Of a stretch of 64,000 nucleotides of DNA, positions 45,095 through 56,158 are shown piece after piece (positions within the stretch are counted from its first letter, which is position 1; each line of letters begins with the position of its first letter). This DNA comes from Gonatopus flavifemur (Eukaryota > Arthropoda > Insecta > Hymenoptera > Dryinidae), in contig JAFFJZ010000003.1 in the NCBI GenBank assembly GCA_018340375.1, positions 49,445,006-49,509,005 of the forward strand, given 5' to 3'. The notes under the pieces are model-generated. The model saw only the letters and a list, made by a program, of their open reading frames with translations, ran no database searches and was not told the origin of the DNA. Made by a program: the position numbers and the translations under genes.

Positions 45095-47126
45095 CAGGGT
45101 GGGGCATTTAAAGTGTCGCGGGCGTTTTTTCCAAAAATAAAGTGAGATACAAGAAAATTTTTCGGACAAAAGTTGTAGGGTACCGAGGGGGACATCCGAT
45201 GGTGGCCTTGGCTTTGACCTCAAATCTCATCTTCAAGGGCATTCTGAGATCAACTCTTGTTTTTTAAATAGCATCTCATATTTTTTACTGCAGGTTTGGA
45301 TTCTAGGTCAAAAACCAAGAAACTTTTGTCTGAACCATTTTCCTGAAATCCGCAAAAATGGCGCTCTAATCGATATTGTTCCATTTTGAATCTGACATTC
45401 GAATAACTCGAAAACGAAGGGTCTTGCAAAAGAATGTTTCGTACAAAAGTTGTCAATACACAACACATTTCAATCGTCTACATTACCACCATTCAGAGCT
45501 CACGCGATGTAAACAAACGACGGGGTTCAGTGAAAATTCACGATTTTGAAAGTCAGTTTGTCAGTTACATTTGATTATTACTTGGTTTATGACAAATTGA
45601 AAATCATGGATATCCGATACACGGTTTCTGAAAAGATCGATATGATCTACATTTACGGTGAAGTGCATAAGAACCCCAGACGAGCATATGACTTGTATGC
45701 AGAACGATTTCCTGAAAGGACAACGCCATCCATTAGGTATTTTCAACGCATTACAAAATTATTCTCAGAAACGGGAAGTGTTACAAGGGAAAAACGACAT
45801 CGAATGAGAACTGTTAGCGGAGAAAATGCGGAAGTTAATGTACTAGCTGCAGTAGCCAATAATCCACACGTCAGCTCTCGTGAAATTGAACTCCATTCGG
45901 GAATTTCTCGAAGAAGTGTTCTTCGAATACTGAAACGTCACAAATTCCATCCGTATCACATTTGTTTGCATCAAGACCTTCACGGTGATGATTTCGAAAA
46001 TCGTGTACAGTTTTGTCGATGGGGTCTAGCGCAAATGCAGAATAACAACTTCATCAACATATTATTTTCTGATGAGTCGACGTTCACCAATCATGGTCAA
46101 GTAAATCGACATAATATGCATTACTGGGCGACAGAAAATCCAAGATGGTCACGTCAAGTGCAGCATCAAAGACAATGGGCTGTGAATGTTTGGTGTGGTA
46201 TTTTTCGATCTCGAGTAATTGGACCGTACTTCATTGCAGATACGCTAAATGGAGAGAAGTACAGACATTTCTTAGATCAAGTACTTCCAACATTACTTGA
46301 AGACATACCTATTCAGGAACGATTGAATATGTGGTATCAACACGATGGTTGTCCATCCCATTATGCAGTCACAGCTCGAGAAATATTGGACAGAGATTAT
46401 CCTGGACGATGGATAGGACGTCGTGGACCAGTTCATTGGCCTGCCCGTTCTCCGGATCTTACTTCTCCAGATTTTTTTTTATGGGGATACATAAAAGATA
46501 CAGTTTATCAACAAGCACCGACTACACCTGAGAATATGCGTCAACGAATCATCAATGCATGCGCGAGCATCAATGAAGATATTTTAGCACGAGTTCAGCA
46601 ATCTTTTGTAAAATGTTTTGAAATGTGTATTGAAGTCGAAGGCCATCATTTTGAGCATCTACTGCATTAAAATTATCCAAGTGATGTAGACGATTGAAAT
46701 GTGTTGTGTTTTGTCTGTTATACCCCATCACCTCCGTTTCAGTTCAAGGAGTCCCCCTTGGAATCAGACGACTTTTGTCCGAAACATTCTCCTCCAAGAC
46801 CCTTCGTTTTCGAGTTATTCTAATGTCAGATTCAGTATGGAACAATATCGATTAGAGCGCCATCTTTGCGGATTTCAGGAAAATGGTTCAGACAAAAGTT
46901 TCTTGGTTTTTGACCTAGAATCCAAATCTGCAGTAAAAAATATGAGATGCTATTTAAAAAACAAGAGTTGACCTCAGAATGCCCTTGAAGATGAGATTTG
47001 AGGTCAAAGCCAAGGCCACCATCGGATGTCCCCCTTGATACCCTACAATTTTTGTCCGAAAAATTTTCTCGTATCTCATTTTATTTTTGGAAAAAACGCC
47101 CGCGACACTTTAAATGCCCCACTCTG
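45095..47126 (+). mobile_element. Tc1/mariner element B (DD41D type), long TIRs
   Basis: Ends CAGGGTGGGGCATTTAAAGT and its complement (CAGAGT... on the right) are flanked by TA. The TIRs extend about 380 bp on the left. The right TIR carries an extra segment of about 60 bp near 46715-46775 that the left lacks. The length (about 2.03 kb) and layout match element A, but the sequence is clearly diverged. Confidence 0.88.
45606..46670 (+). CDS. DD41D Tc1/mariner transposase (element B)
   Basis: The protein is 354 aa from the ATG at 45606 (MDIRYTVSEKIDMIYIYGEV). The open frame extends upstream, but only with a TTG, so I use the ATG. The N-terminus has two helix-turn-helix-like segments, including NPHVSSREIELHSGISRRSV. 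The catalytic Asp residues lie in LFSDESTF, WYQHDGCPSH and RSPDLTSPDFFLWG, again with 41 residues between the last two. It is similar to the protein of element A along its whole length but far from identical, so these are two families rather than a recent duplication. No stop or frameshift is seen. Confidence 0.9.
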   Translation: MDIRYTVSEKIDMIYIYGEVHKNPRRAYDLYAERFPERTTPSIRYFQRITKLFSETGSVTREKRHRMRTVSGENAEVNVLAAVANNPHVSSREIELHSGISRRSVLRILKRHKFHPYHICLHQDLHGDDFENRVQFCRWGLAQMQNNNFINILFSDESTFTNHGQVNRHNMHYWATENPRWSRQVQHQRQWAVNVWCGIFRSRVIGPYFIADTLNGEKYRHFLDQVLPTLLEDIPIQERLNMWYQHDGCPSHYAVTAREILDRDYPGRWIGRRGPVHWPARSPDLTSPDFFLWGYIKDTVYQQAPTTPENMRQRIINACASINEDILARVQQSFVKCFEMCIEVEGHHFEHLLH

Positions 47127-48072
47127 TATATATATACAGCGACAGCACCCTCCGAACGAAAATTCTGGATACGTCCCCCACGAAAAACTAGAGTTCCAAT
47201 TCAGTAACTTTTCAGCCCAATCACCAACTTATAAGTGTTCTTATATATATAATATATATAAATATTACATTATACATTATATATATATACACATATTATG
47301 TATATCTTCTAGTAACATAAAATATATAATAAATATAAATATGCATATGAGGTCTCTAGGCTTTCACGAGGGGAAGTGTTACAACTCGTGAATTACTAGA
47401 CAAATTTCTACCAGGGATGTAAAATGAGCGATTTTAAAATAAGATTATTTTCGACGAAAATCAATGCCGCACGCGATCCGGCGCACAGTGTGGCCGATTT
47501 ATACACTGAGAGAAAAAGCATACTGCGGAAGTATGACGCACTAAAGTTTCTAATGCATTTGTCATAACGTCCCATGCAGACAAAAAGAGCTCTTTTAGAT
47601 ATCTAAAAGATGTCTTTGAAAACTGCAAGAGCTCTTGTAAGACCTTTCCAGAAGATCTCTTTTCGTGAGCGAAAAGATGTCTTATGCAACACCAATAGAT
47701 ATCTTTTAGTTGTCTTCAAGAAATCTAAAAGACATCTTCAAGAAATGTTTAAGAATTCTCAATGATTTCTTGAAGATGTCTCTAAGAGCTCTTGAAGAGA
47801 TCTTAAATCCTTCTTGAAGAATTCTCAACTCCCTCCTGAAGACTTTCTGAAGAACTCTCAAATATCTCTTGAAGATTTCTTAAAAGTATGATTAAAATGT
47901 CTTGATTAGAATATTAAAATATCCATAACCATCCCACACAGCAAGCAGTTCTTCAAGACGTCTAAAAGAGTCCTGAATTCATGTATCTTCAAGACATCTT
48001 CAAGATGTCTTTTAGAAATGTATGAAAGATCTCTTGCTGCGCGAATTCTATAAGACAACTGTAATTGAGATA

Positions 48073-49394
48073 CGAGGTGTGTTCAAAAAGTAAGGTGACT
48101 TTTCAAATTTCGCGGGCAACGTACTTTCGATTATCGATTTTTTTGTTTTGTTATGTTGGCACACTCTTCCCGAACATCTGTACCAAGTTTCAAGTGTATA
48201 GCATTTTTTGTTTGGTTGTGAGAGGCGTGAAGGTTATAAGTGTTTTGCGTGCTCGGCGATTTCTTGCTATCGAAAAATATGGATCAGAGGATTTGCATCA
48301 AATTTTGTGTAAAAAATAAAATAAAGTGCTCCGAAACACTTAAAATGTTGACAGTAGCATACGGTGAAACTGTTCTGAGTAAAAAAAATGTTTACAAGTG
48401 GTACAAACTCTTCCAAGATGGCCGGGAAGATGCCAATGACGAGCCTCGCTCTGGACTCCCAAGCACGTCAACAACTGATGAAAACGTTCAAGCAGTGGAG
48501 AAAATTGTTTTGGAAAATCGTCGAATCACTATCAGAGAAGTTGCTGAGGATGTTTGTTTATCGCTTGGCTCGTGCCATGAAATTTTTTCTAACGTTTTGG
48601 GCATGAGACGTGTGTCAGCGAAGTTTGTTCCGAAATTGCTAAATTTTGACCAAAAGAACCGTCGCATGAGCATCGCTCAAGAACTGTTGAATGACGTCAA
48701 CGATGACCCAGATTTACTCAAGAGGGTCATAGCTGGTGACGAATCATGGGTATATGGTTATGATGTCGAAACCAAAGTCCAATCGTCCCAATGGAAGACC
48801 CCAGATGAGCCAAGACCGAAAAAAGCACGCCAAGTTCGATCAAATGTCAAAGTTTTGCTCACTGTTTTCCTCGATTACCATGGCGTGGTGCATCAGGAGT
48901 TCTTACCATATGGTCGTACGGTCAATAAACAGTATTATCATGAAGTTATGCGCCGTTTGCGAGAAGCAATACGAAGAAAACGTCCAGAATTGTGGAAAAA
49001 TAATTCATGGCTTTTGCATCACGATAATGCCCCTGCTCACTCATCTTTGCTTGTGAGAAATTTTTTGGCCAAAAACAACACCACAATCATGCCTCAGCCA
49101 CCATATTCACCGGATTTGGCCCCATGTGACTTTTTCTTGTTCCCAAAACTGAAGAGACCTATGAAAGGATGGAGATTTGCAACAATTGAAGAGATAAAGA
49201 CTGCATCGCTGGAAGAGCTCAAGGCTATACCGAAAAGTGCTTATGAGAAGTGCTTTGAGGATTGGAAAAACCGTTGGCATAAGTGTATTGTATCTGGGGG
49301 GGATTACTTTGAAGGGGACAACATAAATATTGATAAATAAATGAATATTTTTTCTTAAAAATACAAAGTCACCTTACTTTTTGAACACACCTCG
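48073..49394 (+). mobile_element. mariner element (DD34D), apparently intact
   Basis: Terminal inverted repeats beginning CGAGGTGTGTTCAAAAAGTA agree over about 29 bp. TA flanks both sides (48071-48072 and 49395-49396). The length is 1322 bp, normal for mariner. It lies in the left arm of a large palindrome; the right arm lacks it and retains the uninterrupted sequence GAGATACTC. Confidence 0.93.
48279..49340 (+). CDS. mariner transposase
   Basis: The protein is 353 aa from the ATG at 48279 (MDQRICIKFCVKNKIKCSET). In-frame codons upstream exist but the mariner family begins here. The N-terminal paired-type helix-turn-helix region includes VYKWYKLFQDGRE and the GRP-like DEPRSGLPS linker. The catalytic residues are VIAGDESWVYGYD, HHDNAPAHSS and YSPDLAPCDFFLF, with 34 residues between the second and third Asp, so it is DD34D. 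The WVPHEL-like position reads FVPKLL, and YSPDLAP is intact. It would cut and paste this element at TA sites. With intact ends and frame it is a good candidate for recent or current activity. Confidence 0.95.
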   Translation: MDQRICIKFCVKNKIKCSETLKMLTVAYGETVLSKKNVYKWYKLFQDGREDANDEPRSGLPSTSTTDENVQAVEKIVLENRRITIREVAEDVCLSLGSCHEIFSNVLGMRRVSAKFVPKLLNFDQKNRRMSIAQELLNDVNDDPDLLKRVIAGDESWVYGYDVETKVQSSQWKTPDEPRPKKARQVRSNVKVLLTVFLDYHGVVHQEFLPYGRTVNKQYYHEVMRRLREAIRRKRPELWKNNSWLLHHDNAPAHSSLLVRNFLAKNNTTIMPQPPYSPDLAPCDFFLFPKLKRPMKGWRFATIEEIKTASLEELKAIPKSAYEKCFEDWKNRWHKCIVSGGDYFEGDNINIDK

Positions 49395-51384
49395 TATATT
49401 CAAGAACACTCATAAACATTTCTTGAAGATATCTTCAAGAGCACTTTTAGAACAATCCCAATAGACCAATTAGATCAAAGAGAATTAGAGAGGACATTGC
49501 AGTAATTCACGTATAGTTATTCACAGGGTGCCGCGCATTTGTTTCACATGTGCAGTGAGGAACGACGACGCCGATGATAGTGTGCAATATTAATTATATA
49601 TAATAATTAATTATATATACTTAAACATTCAAGATCCAATACTGGATAATAAAAGTATTGCGGCAGAAAAGAAACGTGTAACCAATTACATTACAATAAT
49701 ATATTTTGTTTTGTAGCGAATTATCCTATTTGCAAAAACTAACCTATCATTATGCAGAATCATATATTAGGGGAATATCAATTTATTATTTTATTCATTG
49801 TACTTTATTTTTTATGTACGTACGTGAATTAACTTTCCATCAAATTTCACATTTTTGTGCAAGATAGAATGTATCGGAATTCAGATTCAAGTGAATGAAA
49901 TTGAATGTTAAAATATTTTGAATTTAGGTTATATACATGCATGAAAAATGCTTGAAGTATTTTTGCATTCGAATTATATGCAAACACCTCATATGTTTTG
50001 GTAAGCCTTTATTCAAGTCAATAAATCAAAATAATGAATGGATGCGTATGGTTATGGATATTTTAATATTTTAATCAAGACATTTTAATAATACTTCCAA
50101 GAAATCTTCAAGAGATATTTGAGAGTTCTTCAGAAAGTCTTCGGTAGGGATTTAAGAATTCTTCAAGAAGGATTTAAGATCTCTTCAAGAGCTCTTAAAA
50201 ACATCTTCAAGAAATCATTGAGAATTCTTAAACATTTCTTGAAGATGTCTTTTAGATTTCTTATTATATATCTTTTAGATTATTTTGATTTATTGCCTTG
50301 AATAAAGGCTTACCAAAACATATGAGGTGTTTGCATATAATTCGAATGCAAAAATACTTCAAGCATTTTTCATGCATGTATATAACCTAAATTCAAAATA
50401 TTTTAACATTCAATTTCATTCACTTGAATCTGAATTCCGATACATTCTATCTTGCACAAAAATGTGAAATTTGATGGAAAGGTAATTCACGTACGTACAT
50501 AAAAAATAAAGTACAATGAATAAAATAATAAATTGATATTCCCCTAATATATGATTCTGCATAATGATAGGTTAGTTTTTGCAAATAGGATAATTCGCTA
50601 CAAAACAAAATATATTATTGTAATGTAATTGGTTACACGTTTCTTTTCTGCGGCAATACTTTTAATATCCAGTATTGGATCTTGAATGTTTAAGTATATA
50701 TAATTATTTATTATATATAATTAATATTGCACACTATCATCGGCGTCGTCGTTCCTCACTGCACATGTGGAACAAATGCGCGGCACCCTGTGAATAACTA
50801 TACGTGAATTACTGCAATGTCCTCTCTAATTCTCTTTGATCTAATTGGTCTATTGGGATTGTTCTAAAAGTGCTCTTGAAGATATCTTCAAGAGTATCTC
50901 AATTACAGTTGTCTTATAGAACTCGCGCAGCAAGATATCTTTCATACATTTCTAAAAGACATCTTTAAGATGTCTTTTAGAAATGTCTTGAAGATACATG
51001 AATTCAGGACTCTTTTAGACGTCTTGAAGAACTGCTTGCTGTGTGGGGTGCTTCCAACGCTCGGTACCCATGCTTAGAAAGCAGGGCATAATCTAAGAGG
51101 ACAGTTGTAACTAATAGTTTAGTTTTACAAGGAAACGATTGATTCCAAAAGGTAAAAACGATCAGTAAAATCGTTATTTTACAGTATACATATGGATTCT
51201 TTTCACGTTTTAGAACTAACCGTTTTCTTGTAGAACGAATTTTTTGGTTACAACTGCCCCTTAAAATATGCCCTGTTAGAAAGCATACCCAAAAAGCATG
51301 GTCTCGTTCGTTAAAAGTACGTTGTAACAAATGCGTTAGAAGCATTGAAGTGTTCATGCTTCTAAAGCATGCTTTTTCTCTCGG

Positions 51385-51911
51385 TGTACTGAATTGGCAA
51401 AATTTTGTGACGCGTGAGTTCTCGACCGATTTCAATGAACTCGACGGGGTTTTACTCATGATCGGTCAAACTAACTTATGAGATACCGCAAATTCGAATT
51501 CCCATGTATGTATATATTTCTGCATAGATTGAGATTCAGAGTGTTTGAGTGTTCGTTACAGTGGTAAAAGTATAAAAATTAACCGGACCTCGTGAAATTT
51601 TATTCCCCATGCAGTCAGGAATCACATTCGAAGCCAATGGAACCACACAGGTCGATGACACTCGGAATTGACACCTGTCAATGTGTAAAATCCGAGCTTT
51701 TGAGGATTTTCTTCGATGATTTGGAATCGCGCGAGTTCTCCATCGATTTCAATGAACTCAACGGGGTTTCACTCATAATCGATATCTTAATATATGGGAA
51801 TTACAATTTGCGGTATCTCATAAGTTAGTTTGACCGATTATAAGTAAAATCTCGTTGAGTTCATTGAAATCGGTCGAGAACTCGCGCGTCACAAATTTTT
51901 TCCGATTTAGT
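51385..51911. repeat. Inverted repeat between two AGAGAAAAAGCAT ends
   Basis: Arms at about 51390-51510 and 51790-51911 pair over CTAACTTATGAGATACCGCAA and the TTTCAATGAACTCGACGGGG-type block. A third copy of the latter block sits in the loop (about 51725-51780). No convincing exon is seen in the loop. Confidence 0.6.
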
Positions 51912-51937
51912 ACACCGAAAGAAAAAGCATCCCTTGT

Positions 51938-53751
51938 AAAAATGAATCATATATGCAGCATATATGACCACACATGGTACATACATTTCACAGATTCATA
52001 TATGACCCCTATATAGGTCATATATGGGGCATATATGATTTGGCGTTATGTTCCCTATACAGGGTGGTTCAAAATTCGCGCACTCTTTTTTGGGAGTAGA
52101 TTCCTGATGAAATTCTAAAACGATTTGTCCTTTTGCACAATGCTCTCCGACGCATAATTTCCGAGATATAATTAATTAAAGTTGACTAATTATGAGGTGG
52201 ATCCATCGGTCATTCAGGAGCGTCATAACAGAACAAGAGAGGAAGGTGCTTGCAGAGGGCGCTCATACGATCAGCTGATCGGTATAATCGATACGATTTA
52301 CCAACATAAAAATTGGTAAATTTTCTATGTAGAACGATTGAATTCGTCGACACTGTGGAAAAATTGATTATTGTCATGAATTCTTATCACGATATGCTGT
52401 AGGTGAAAGTTGTAATTTCAGTAATGATTTTTATTACGCAGACAAATGTCAAATAGTGTTATTTCGTAGGGATAGGGATTCAAGTGGGAGAAAAAAGTAT
52501 AACTACTCGTTTTCAGTCAGAATTTTCATGTAAAAAAGAAAACATGAGAATTTTCATTCATCCGATACCCAATTTGAACGGTTTGATTAGTAAGTTTAAC
52601 ACAAGAGATTGGATTCCGAATCCTGTATTCTGATTGGTCGAGAATCAATGTATGTTAGATCAATCCTCGGCCGTTTCACATGATTCTTCTGAAGAATGTG
52701 TTTTCGACTTATCCCAACCACAACATTGAACAATGATGAATGTATTCGAATTCACCCTTTTTACATCATTCGATGATTATAAAGGGTTTATCGAACGTTA
52801 ATTACGTACAAGTTGAAGTAAGTTATCAACGTTCGATAAACCCTTTATAATCATCGAATGATGTAAAAAGGGTGAATTCGAATAAATTCATCATTGTTCA
52901 ATGTTGTGGTTGGGATAAGTCGAAAACACATTCTTCAGAAGAATCATGTGAAACGGCCGAGGATTGATCTAACATACATTGATTCTCGACCAATCAGAAT
53001 ACAGGATTCGGAATCCAATCTCTTGTGTTAAACTTACTAATCAAACCGTTCAAATTGGGTATCGGATGAATGAAAATTCTCATGTTTTCTTTTTTACATG
53101 AAAATTCTGATTGAAAACGAGTAGTTATACTTTTTTCTCCCACTTGAATCCCTATCCCTACGAAATAACACTATTTGACATTTGTCTGCGTAATAAAAAT
53201 CATTACTGAAATTACAACTTTCACCTACAGCATATCGTGATAAGAATTCATGACAATAATCAATTTTTCCACAGTGTCGACGAATTCAATCGTTCTACAT
53301 AGAAAATTTACCAATTTTTATGTTGGTAAATCGTATCGATTATACCGATCAGCTGATCGTATGAGCGCCCTCTGCAAGCACCTTCCTCTCTTGTTCTGTT
53401 ATGACGCTCCTGAATGACCGATGGATCCACCCCATAATTAGTCAACTTTAATTAATTATATCTCGGAAATTATGCGTCGAAGAGCATTGTGCAAAAGGAC
53501 AAATCGTTTTAGAATTTCATCAGGAATCTACTCCCAAAAAAGAGTGCGCGAATTTTGAATCACCCTGTATACGAGTCATGTTTGGTCCTTATATGGATTG
53601 AACAATCGTATATGAATTTTATATGGCCATATATGCCACATATATGAATTACATATGATTTATATATGGCCATATATGATTTGTACCAAGTCCATATATG
53701 AATCAAATACAGTTTATAGATGGACCTTATATGAATTATTTTTACAAGGGA
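51938..53751. mobile_element. CCCTTGTAAAAAT-ended element rich in CATATATG
   Basis: Ends CCCTTGTAAAAATGAATCAT and ATGAATTATTTTTACAAGGG. Both flanks of its interior are dense in CATATATG motifs. The 1.5-kb hairpin element at 52060-53567 is inserted in it. The element in turn interrupts an ACACCGAAAGAAAAAGCAT-type element whose continuation (TTAGAAGCATGACACACTTC) resumes after 53752. Confidence 0.65.
52060..53567. mobile_element. Near-perfect 740-bp hairpin element
   Basis: The left arm 52060-52799 and right arm 52828-53567 are inverted copies with only about five mismatches visible; the loop is 28 bp. The ends read CAGGGTGGTTCAAAATTCGC with TA on both sides, as in Tc1/mariner elements. No transposase is present. 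The ends share only CAGGGTG with elements A and B, so its transposase source is unknown. Confidence 0.9.
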
Positions 53752-54913
53752 TTCTTTAGAAGCATGACACACTTCAATGCTTCTAACGCATTTTTTACAA
53801 CCAGAGATGAGTTGAAGAGATTGCTAACGCAATGGTATGAATACGGTCAGGCCCCTCCGACTCGAGCTTCTACGTGTTCATATGTTGTCCAAAAAGTTGT
53901 AGATGGCTCTACACGACTGTTGGCCGGCACTTCAATTTAATTTACGTTACACGTAATCAAATAATTCGCGGAATGAGAGAAAATAAATTTATTGGCCCAT
54001 GAAAACACAAATTTACAGAAATCACAACACCAGTTTGTCTTGACAATTCGCAAAATGAAACTTTTTGGATATGTTTATCAATTGTTTCGGACCACTAGAT
54101 CGTTCGCCACCTGGATTTTTATGGACATCATGTGAAACAGTGTTGCCAAGTGGAAATATTACTTCCCTCTAGATGTCACCCAAAGAACCTTCAGTTTCGC
54201 AGATTTACAGAAAAAAACCTCTTGATGAATATTTTTATAGCTTTTGCCAAATTGGACAATAGAAATAGACAACATACACTGTAAGAAATCCTCAAATAAA
54301 TGTGCTTGCAGTAAGCAAATTTGTCAGGGCTATTTTACTCTACTGAGTATACTATAGGTTTACAATTTTATCATAAATTTGCCATTCTCCGTTCAGCGAT
54401 TTTGTAATCTTTCTTAAAATTCTTCATCAGTTTGTAATATTGACATTCCTAGACACGATAATAATCGGACCCATTCTGAGAACAGCAAATTTACCAGCAT
54501 TGTTAAAATCAATGATACTCGTCAAATTGTGTTTCTGACAACGAATTTTTGATTTGACGCGTGAAAATTGCGGTGCTCCGAATATGAAGAGGGATGAAAA
54601 CGATGACAATTTTCATACGATGATCAGCATTCCGAATACCATTTTTGAAGTGTGTTCGTAATGAATTTATATAGGTTCTAGTATTTTTACGTTCAAAAAC
54701 TGGTTCTCATTATTATCGTTCCTGAAACTAACAATTTTACGCAGGATTTTTTTTACAAATGGGTAATAATTTTCAACTCGCTTATTGTTATTCATATCAC
54801 GTGAGAATTTTCTTAGTGGTCGCGGTACTGGCGGGATTTCAGAAAAGTGAAGGTTTATAAACTTGCCATTTTATTTTCTTTTTGTATTTGAGCATTAATT
54901 GCAGTCACGACGA

Positions 54914-55200
54914 TCCAGACAGCACACAAGCATCTCAAATGAATTCTGAAAAAAGAACTCTTGAAAAACTCTTTTAGAATGCAAAGTGTTCCAAAGGGAG
55001 TTTCAAAAGAATTCGATTCGTCAGACATTTGCGAGTTTCGTTGAAATTCTATGAGGCTCCTTTGAGAATTTTAACGGAACTCGCAAATATGTGACGAATC
55101 GAATTCTCTTGAAACTCTTTTGGAACACTTTGTATCCTAAGAGAGTTCTTCAAGAGTTCTTTTTTCAGAATTCATTTGGGATTCTTGTGCGCTGTCTGGG
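54914..55200. mobile_element. CCAGACAGCACAC-ended foldback element
   Basis: Ends CCAGACAGCACACAAGCATC and TTCTTGTGCGCTGTCTGGG. The arms pair almost end to end, including TCAAAAGAATTCGATTCGTC and its complement, around a short centre. Confidence 0.75.
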
Positions 55201-55281
55201 TTTCCAAGTTGGATGTTGGAAGAGCATTTTGTTTCCCCAGTGTAGCCTCAAAACCTTGTCAGGAGTATGTATCAGAGCACT

Positions 55282-56158
55282 CCCTAGTAGAAATATAATC
55301 AGTTCTCCCTATTACTGATGAAGCACTGATGAGGAAAAACTAATCAGGAAAAACTGATCACTAACTTATTGGGAACTGATTTGACAAATATGATTATTAA
55401 AATCCATATAAAACTGATTAAATTCTGACAAGTTATTGCCTTTATTCACAAGGAACAGCAATAGCGCAAATGTTTATAAAAAATATTCGGTTTCAAGGAC
55501 ATATTGATCGTCATTGAAGTGATATATTTCAAATGAAAAAGTACACCTAACAGTTAACTTAAGTTATTTTAGATATATGTCTTAACCAAAATTCAAGATA
55601 TTCCAAAGAAATTGAATTGAATGGGTTCGAATGATTTTATCCTGGTTTTACTGTATCAAATCAATGGAATCTAACCTCAATAATTATAAAAAGTATATGC
55701 ACATCACAAAGCTACCTTCGAAATTACTAGACATGTGGTTTTATATATTTTTTGTCCTTGACAAAAACTCCTAGATTTTATCTAAGAAGAAGTCTAGGAA
55801 ATTTTTTCCCACGGGTTTTTGCTAAAAATTTACTTTTTACTCCTTGGAAACATCTTTGAACAAAAACATGAATTATTTGAGTGAAGAATCATCAATTCAT
55901 TATAATTCCACATCTTCATCGATATAACCTGCATTTTTGTGGATAATAAATCCTTCGTTAGTTACTCACAAATACCTCATCAACTACCGATGAGTGCCTC
56001 ATGAGTTACTCGCTCATATCTGCTCAGTTTTTCCAATCAGTTTTTCATTAGTCAGAGCGTTACACCCCTTGTCGGAGACTTGTAAGTTTGCAGAGCAGTT
56101 CCTAAAATGGAAGACTAATCAGTTCCTCATCATTTGCTAGAGGAAATTTCTACTAGGG
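55282..56158. mobile_element. CCCTAGTAGAAAT-ended element
   Basis: Ends CCCTAGTAGAAATATAATCA and ATTTCTACTAGGG. The interior near both ends repeats ACTGATGAGG/CCTCATCAG-like motifs. It has no coding capacity. Confidence 0.7.

Larger units (their letters stand above)
47936..51043. mobile_element. CCCACACAGCAAG-ended giant foldback element
   Basis: Ends CCCACACAGCAAGCAGTTCT and its complement at the right. The arms (about 47936-50040 without the mariner, and about 50280-51043) pair over long tracts, including an ACGTACGTGAATT segment and many TCTTCAAGA/TCTTGAAGA motifs. The loop at 50040-50280 is the inverse of 47700-47930 outside the element, so the palindrome has been rearranged. The left arm alone contains the mariner. 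Confidence 0.65.
47502..51384. mobile_element. ACACTGAGAGAAAAAGCAT-ended element with nested palindrome
   Basis: The left end ACACTGAGAGAAAAAGCAT and the right end (ATGCTTTTTCTCTCGGTGT) are inverted. Subterminal TTCTAATGCATTTGT / ACAAATGCGTTAGAA also pairs. The palindromic element at 47936-51043 is nested inside it. Confidence 0.6.

Noticed and set aside
46699..47391. ORFs downstream of transposase B
   Set aside because: They read through the right TIR. The left TIR gives mirror-image ORFs, so they are not separate genes.
51004..51459. 151-aa minus-strand ORF
   Set aside because: It spans the border of two foldback elements and has no motif. It is likely chance.
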